From an uncultured Eubacteriales bacterium (GTDB taxonomy: Bacteria > Bacillota > Clostridia > Oscillospirales > Oscillospiraceae), in contig CAJKNS010000092.1 of assembly GCA_905201305.1 (NCBI GenBank), positions 1 through 8,537 on the forward strand: a DNA stretch of 8,537 nucleotides, in the 5' to 3' direction. Below, piece after piece: positions 4,676 to 8,537 of the stretch (position 1 is its first letter; the number at the start of each line of letters is the position of its first letter). The position numbers were made by a program, and so were the translations under genes. The notes beneath the pieces were generated by a model. The model ran no database searches. It was not told the DNA's origin and saw nothing but the letters and a program-made list of their open reading frames with translations.

Positions 4676-6415
4676 TTATACGGTTCTGCGCTGCAGGTCG
4701 TACAGCTTTTTATAGATACCATTCTGCGCCAGCAGCTCCTGATGGGTTCCCTGCTCCCGCAGCTGGCCATGGTGCATGACCATAATCTGATCGGCATGCT
4801 GAATGGTAGACAGCCGGTGCGCCACCACAATGGTGGTTCTGCCCTGCATCATCTTTGCCATAGCTTCCTGAATCAAGCCCTCTGTCTCCGTATCGATGTT
4901 GGCAGTGGCTTCGTCCATCACCAGCACATCCGGATCAAAGGCAAGAGTCCGGGCAAAGCTCAGAAGCTGCCGCTGTCCCGCCGACAAGGTGGAGCCGCGC
5001 TCGGTCACTGCCGTTTCATAGCCATGCTCCAGCCGGTCAATAAAGCTGTCAGCGCCCACAAACTGCGCCGCCTGGTGGACCTGTCCATCGGTAATCTCCT
5101 GCTCCCGCAGGCGAATATTGCTCTGAATATCGCCGGTAAACAGGAACACGTCCTGCTGCACCTGACCAATGGCACGGCGCAGCTCCTTGAGGTCCAGTTC
5201 CCGGATATCTACGCCGTCCAGGGTGATTTTTCCCTTTTGAATGTCGTAGTAGCGCCCAATCAGATTGAGGATCGAGCTTTTACCTGCGCCGGTGGCTCCT
5301 ACAAAGGCGGCAGTCTGTCCCGGTTCAATCACAAAGCTCACGTCCCGCAGCACCCATTCCTCTCCGTCATAGGAGAACCAGACGTGCTGGAACTCAATTC
5401 TGCCCTTGACCGCAGGCAGCGGCTTGGGATGCTCCGGCTGGTGAATCAGGGGCTCCTCGTCCATCAGCGTAAAGATTTTTTCGCCGGCTGCCATTGCCGC
5501 CTGAAGCGTTCCAAACTGGTCTGACAGAGACTGAATGGGCTCAAAGAAGGACTTTACGTAGCTGGTGAAGATATACAGAGTGCCGATGGACAGCGCGCCA
5601 TCCATCACCTGCTTTCCGCCAAAGCCCAGCACCGACGCCAGCGCCAGAATGCTGATGAAATAAATCACCGGACGGAAGGTGCCATACACCACGATCTCCC
5701 GGAAGTTGGACTGAAACAGATCGCCGGAACGCTGCCGGAACTCCCGCTGCTTCTCCTTTTCCCGATGGAACACCTGAATCAGCTTCATGGCGGAAAGATT
5801 CTCCGACAGATAGGTATTCAGCGCGGACACCTTGGTTCGGGTAATCCGATGCGTGGTGCGATACAGCTTGGTAAACAGCCGGGTAAGATAGACCACCAGG
5901 GGCAGCAGAATAAAGCTCACCAGTGCCAGCTTCCAGTTGAGATACAGCATCACGCCTGCATAGCCCAGAATCAGCACGGCATTTTTCACCATGGTCACCA
6001 AAATGGTCGAAAACAGCTCGTTGAGAGTCTCCACATCGTTGGTCACTCGGGTGACAATTCGTCCCACCGGCGTAATGTCGAAGAATCGCAGAGACAGGCT
6101 GTGGACATGCCGGAACAGCTGCTGCCGAATCTCCAGAATAATGTCCTGTCCCAGCTTTTGCAGCATCCACAGCTCAATGGCATTGCAGCAGGTGCCCAGC
6201 ACCAGAATGCCCATATACAGAGCGGAATACCGCACAATCACCGAAAATGTACTGCCCGCAGTAATGGAGTCCATGGCGTTTCCCACCAGCACCGGGCGTA
6301 CCAGATCGCTGACGGTCACAATCATCGCCAGCAGCAATGCCAGCGCCACAGTCTTTTTCCGGGGGCGCAAATATGCCATGAGCCGACGAACAACGCCTGG
6401 TTTATTCTTCTGCAT
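4676..6415 (-). CDS. ABC exporter half-transporter, catalytic subunit (BmrD-like, 579 aa)
   Basis: A type IV exporter subunit: an N-terminal six-helix membrane domain (about 20-310), then an ATPase domain. Motifs are Walker A GATGAGKS (373-380), Q-loop VQQDVFLF, signature LSAGQ (477-481), Walker B VLVMDEAT with Asp501-Glu502, and H-loop His533. The catalytic Glu is present but the signature has Ala for the first Gly. With its partner upstream this predicts a heterodimer with one consensus and one degenerate ATP site, the arrangement of BmrCD, LmrCD and TM287/288. I chose the ATG at 6415 (MQKNKPGVVRR) because AAGGAGG lies 6 nt upstream. The frame stays open back to 6589, but that extension runs through the partner's coding sequence and does not look like a transporter. 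The first 14 bp overlap the upstream gene, indicating coupled translation. Substrates are probably drugs or lipids; gene identity is by analogy. Confidence 0.93.
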   Translation of the reverse strand: MQKNKPGVVRRLMAYLRPRKKTVALALLLAMIVTVSDLVRPVLVGNAMDSITAGSTFSVIVRYSALYMGILVLGTCCNAIELWMLQKLGQDIILEIRQQLFRHVHSLSLRFFDITPVGRIVTRVTNDVETLNELFSTILVTMVKNAVLILGYAGVMLYLNWKLALVSFILLPLVVYLTRLFTKLYRTTHRITRTKVSALNTYLSENLSAMKLIQVFHREKEKQREFRQRSGDLFQSNFREIVVYGTFRPVIYFISILALASVLGFGGKQVMDGALSIGTLYIFTSYVKSFFEPIQSLSDQFGTLQAAMAAGEKIFTLMDEEPLIHQPEHPKPLPAVKGRIEFQHVWFSYDGEEWVLRDVSFVIEPGQTAAFVGATGAGKSSILNLIGRYYDIQKGKITLDGVDIRELDLKELRRAIGQVQQDVFLFTGDIQSNIRLREQEITDGQVHQAAQFVGADSFIDRLEHGYETAVTERGSTLSAGQRQLLSFARTLAFDPDVLVMDEATANIDTETEGLIQEAMAKMMQGRTTIVVAHRLSTIQHADQIMVMHHGQLREQGTHQELLAQNGIYKKLYDLQRRTV

Positions 6416-8300
6416 GGAGCGCCTCCTTTTCCGCCTGGAGCTGAAGCTCCAACTGCTGCTGTTCATAGAGCCGTGCATAACTGCCGTCCAGCCGCAAAAG
6501 CTCCTCATGGGTACCGGACTCTGCACAGACGCCGTTTTCCAGGAACAAAATCCGGTCCGCATTCTGCACGGTGGAAATCCGGTGGGCAATGAGAATCGTG
6601 GTTTTGCCCTGCCGTCGGCGTTTCAGCGCTTCCAGAATCCGCGCCTCGGTATCGGTGTCTACCGCCGACAGCGCATCGTCCAGAATCAGAATATCCGCAT
6701 CCTTCATCAGTGCCCGTGCAATGGCAGTTCGCTGCTTCTGACCGCCGGACAGGGTCACGCCGCGCTCGCCTACCACTGTGGCATACTGGTGGGGGAACTC
6801 CATAATATTGTCGTGTACATCTGCGTCTTTTGCCGCTTCCATCACCGGCTGAAGATCATTCCAATACCGGTCCGTTTCGCTTTCCCGCTGGCTCATCTCC
6901 TGCTCGACCCATTCCTCGGCAGCCTCTGAGCCGCGGATGAACACCTTGAGCTTTTTCTCCTCCAAGGGCGGCATCTTGTCAATGGTACGGGTGCCAAAGG
7001 CAATATTCGCCTGAATGGTATCGGAAAACAGCAGATTTTCCTGGGGCACACAGGCAATGTGCTCCCGAAGCACCCCAATGGGAATGCTGCGAATATCCTG
7101 TCCGCCGATAAAAATCTGTCCCGGCTCCACATTATACAGTCTGGTCAGCAGGCTCACCAGCGTCGATTTGCCGCAGCCGGTTCGTCCCAGAATGCCAATG
7201 GTGGCACCCTCCGGAATCTCTGCAGAGAATCCGGAAAACACCTCCGGCAGTCCGTCGGCATAGCGGAAATGCAGGTTCCTGCACGTAATGCCGGAGCCGA
7301 TTTCGGTGATAGAACGATTGGTGTGTCCATCGTCTGCCACCTCAGGCGTTTCGGCAAACAGCGACTTCACCCGCTTCCAGGAGGCATTGCCCTGAGATAC
7401 CATGGTGATGGATTCGCCAGCCGCCAGCATGGGCCATACCAGAGTCATCACATAGGTGTTAAACGCCACGAATTTGCCCAGAGAAATGGTGCCCTTGATT
7501 ACCAGATAGCCGCCGTAGAGCAGCGTCAGCCCCGAAGCAAGCCCCACCAGCGCATCCAGCAGCGGCAATACAAAGGACCGGAGCTTCACCACCTTGAGGT
7601 TTGCCTTCTGGTTCTCCCGTGCCACCTGGTCAAAGGCACGGTAATCCTGCGCGTCCTGCACAAACGCCTTGAGCACCCGGATTCCGGATACGCTTTCCTG
7701 AACAAAATCCGTCAGCTTGCCGAATGCTGCCTGCTTTTTCTCATACCGGCGGCTGATGGCAGTACCATACCGGCTGCCGCCAAACAGAATCACCAGCAGT
7801 GGAATCATTGCCAGCAGCGTCAGCTTCAGGTCCACGTATACAATCATTTTCACGACCACCATCAGCGTCATCACCACGGCGTCAAAGGTAGTCAGAATGC
7901 CCGGACCCACCGCCATACGGATGGCATCCATATCATTGCTGAAATACGCCATCAGGTCGCCGGTTTTATGATGCTGGAAGAACCGGTTGGACAGTCCCGA
8001 GAGCTTTTCATATAAGTCCTCCCGCAGATCCCGCTCTACACGGCGGGATGCGCCGAACATCCAAACACGCCACCCAAACCGCATCAGTGCCGCCGTTGCC
8101 GCAATCGCAATAATGCCCAGTACATCCAGCAGCAGCATTTTCATAGGGAAGCCGCCGGCAGTCAATCCGTCGGTAATGGCGCCGGTGAGCTGCGGAATAT
8201 ACAGCTCCACAAAGTCCACCGTCAGCAGGCAAATCAGCCCGCCCAAATACTGTCCCCAGTATTTCTTCAGGTAGGACAGCAGGGTTGGCACCCTTGTCAT
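6402..8300 (-). CDS. ABC exporter half-transporter, degenerate-site subunit (BmrC-like, 632 aa)
   Basis: First gene of the exporter pair; AAAGGAG lies 10 nt before the ATG at 8300. Six membrane helices span about residues 15-300, then the ATPase domain. Walker A is GRTGCGKS (372-379), Q-loop VPQENLLF, signature LSGGQ (517-521), Walker B ILILDDALSAVD with Asp541-Asp542, and H-loop His573. Asp542 stands where the catalytic Glu should be, so its own ATP site is degenerate while its canonical signature completes the partner's site. Between NIAFG (432-436) and EAAKDADVH (488-496) there is an extra stretch of about 38 charged residues (around 440-485), not usual at this place. The C-terminus ends in a Gln/Glu/Leu-rich helix (about 609-632). 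Gene order, degenerate subunit first, is the same as bmrC-bmrD of Bacillus subtilis. Confidence 0.93.
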   Translation of the reverse strand: MTRVPTLLSYLKKYWGQYLGGLICLLTVDFVELYIPQLTGAITDGLTAGGFPMKMLLLDVLGIIAIAATAALMRFGWRVWMFGASRRVERDLREDLYEKLSGLSNRFFQHHKTGDLMAYFSNDMDAIRMAVGPGILTTFDAVVMTLMVVVKMIVYVDLKLTLLAMIPLLVILFGGSRYGTAISRRYEKKQAAFGKLTDFVQESVSGIRVLKAFVQDAQDYRAFDQVARENQKANLKVVKLRSFVLPLLDALVGLASGLTLLYGGYLVIKGTISLGKFVAFNTYVMTLVWPMLAAGESITMVSQGNASWKRVKSLFAETPEVADDGHTNRSITEIGSGITCRNLHFRYADGLPEVFSGFSAEIPEGATIGILGRTGCGKSTLVSLLTRLYNVEPGQIFIGGQDIRSIPIGVLREHIACVPQENLLFSDTIQANIAFGTRTIDKMPPLEEKKLKVFIRGSEAAEEWVEQEMSQRESETDRYWNDLQPVMEAAKDADVHDNIMEFPHQYATVVGERGVTLSGGQKQRTAIARALMKDADILILDDALSAVDTDTEARILEALKRRRQGKTTILIAHRISTVQNADRILFLENGVCAESGTHEELLRLDGSYARLYEQQQLELQLQAEKEALHAEE

Positions 8301-8354
8301 AGGAAAACAGCTCCTTTCTCATTTCACTTTCTCTTTGAGCTCTAAGCGCTACAG

Positions 8355-8393
8355 AAAAAATCCAGGGATATTCTCGGAAACGGAATATCCCTG
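8355..8393 (-). terminator. Intrinsic terminator in the leader of the ABC genes (possible attenuator)
   Basis: Read on the minus strand: an 11-bp perfect stem (8393-8383 with 8373-8363), a loop of about 9 nt, then GGA and six T (8360-8355). It is a good terminator only in this direction; on the plus strand no T run follows. It lies 55 bp before the ABC start codon and just downstream of the likely promoter. It would stop most transcripts unless relieved, so an attenuator is plausible. If the promoter call is wrong it could simply end a gene beyond the right edge. Confidence 0.7.
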
Positions 8394-8409
8394 CGGTCTT
8401 ATTAGTTAT

Positions 8410-8437
8410 AGTATAGCATAGCTGTCAAGTATATAAA
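8410..8437 (-). promoter_or_regulatory. Probable promoter of the ABC exporter pair
   Basis: On the minus strand an extended -10, TGCTATACT (8418-8410), has a weak -35 TTTATA (8437-8432) 16 bp upstream. A perfect TTGACA (8428-8423) also lies here but has only poor -10 candidates at 17-18 bp (CTAATA, TAATAA). The region is AT-rich between GC-rich flanks. Transcription would start near 8403, about 100 nt before the ABC start codon. Confidence 0.55.
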
Positions 8438-8465
8438 TGGCAGCGGCGTTTTCCTTGCCGGAAGT

Positions 8466-8493
8466 AAACGCCCCCGGTTTCCCGGAGACGTTT
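8466..8493 (-). other. Hairpin with GAAA tetraloop
   Basis: In minus-strand RNA, 8493-8482 pairs with 8477-8466 over 12 bp, including two U:G pairs, closed by a GAAA tetraloop (8481-8478). In plus-strand RNA the two wobble pairs become C/A mismatches, so the structure favours the minus strand. Only TTT at the stem base then ACTTCC follows, so as a terminator it is weak. It may mark the end of a gene to the right of the window. Confidence 0.5.
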
Positions 8494-8505
8494 AGGCAAT
8501 ACCGC
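8491..8505 (-). repeat. 15-nt repeat, copy 2 (next to hairpin)
   Basis: An exact copy, on the minus strand, of the 15 bases at 1072-1086. As in copy 1 a hairpin follows it; here the last bases of the repeat form the foot of the GAAA-loop stem. The stretch from 8506 to the right edge shows no feature I can support. Confidence 0.5.
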
Positions 8506-8537
8506 ACAAATCGGCAAGAGAGTCTGGCGAGAGATTT

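Noticed and set aside
4646..5524. A 292-residue open frame on the plus strand.
   Set aside because: It is antisense to the ATPase domain of the downstream ABC subunit, begins inside the bidirectional terminator and shows no recognisable domain.
6416..6589. A 58-residue N-terminal extension of the second ABC subunit.
   Set aside because: The extension is the partner gene read in another frame, rich in Ser, Arg and Cys. The ATG at 6415 has a strong AAGGAGG and gives a normal exporter N-terminus.
5765..6929. Two plus-strand open frames (5765-6592 and 5991-6929).
   Set aside because: Both are antisense to the two ABC genes, overlap one another and have low-complexity Gln/His/Arg-rich composition.
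7059..8015. A 318-residue plus-strand open frame.
   Set aside because: It is antisense to the first ABC subunit, with His/Gln/Arg-rich composition and no ribosome site I would accept.
1..8537. CRISPR array, transposase, tRNA or rRNA genes.
   Set aside because: I saw no regularly spaced repeats, insertion-sequence ends or transposase motifs, and no tRNA or rRNA hallmark sequences on either strand.

Overview
The window looks like chromosomal DNA from a Gram-positive gut-type anaerobe of the Clostridia, most likely Oscillospiraceae/Ruminococcaceae. The basis is the moderately high GC, strong AGGAGG ribosome sites, a FeoB gene followed by the small Cys-rich membrane protein typical of Firmicutes, and a BmrC/BmrD-type ABC exporter pair. 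The genus is a guess from general character only.

Left part (1-1130, + strand): the C-terminal third of the ferrous iron transporter FeoB, then a 57-residue FeoB-associated Cys-rich membrane protein, closed by a strong intrinsic terminator. Next (1163-2036, + strand) is a compact regulatory cassette of three genes joined by two ATGA stop/start overlaps: a DtxR-like winged-helix protein that seems to have lost most metal ligands, a 40-residue single-span membrane microprotein, and a stand-alone AraC-type DNA-binding domain.

Middle part (2049-4626, + strand): a 31-bp interrupted palindrome sits just upstream of a near-consensus promoter (TTGAAA-N17-TATAAT). The promoter drives a 97-residue acidic, membrane-anchored protein (DUF6110-like) and a 691-residue P1B-type metal ATPase. 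The ATPase has an unusual Ser-Cys-Ala transmembrane motif in place of CPC/SPC and an N-terminal HMA-like domain without CxxC. A hairpin lies between these two genes, and a bidirectional terminator at 4636-4667 separates them from the convergent genes on the right.

Right part (4676-8537, - strand): two overlapping half-transporter genes encode a heterodimeric ABC exporter. The first-transcribed subunit (8300-6402) has a degenerate Walker B (Asp-Asp) with a normal LSGGQ signature. The second (6415-4676) has a normal Walker B (Asp-Glu) with an altered LSAGQ signature. Together they predict one consensus and one degenerate ATP site, as in BmrCD, LmrCD and TM287/288. Upstream of the pair are a probable promoter and then a complete hairpin plus T6 terminator before the start codon, which suggests attenuation control.

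Working model (inference): Feo brings Fe(II) in, the DtxR-like/AraC cassette controls the neighbouring DUF6110-P1B ATPase operon, and the ATPase moves a transition metal (perhaps Fe, Mn or Zn) to balance import. The ABC exporter is probably a separate unit for drugs or lipids. A 15-nt sequence followed by a hairpin occurs in opposite orientation near both ends of the window and may be a dispersed genomic element.
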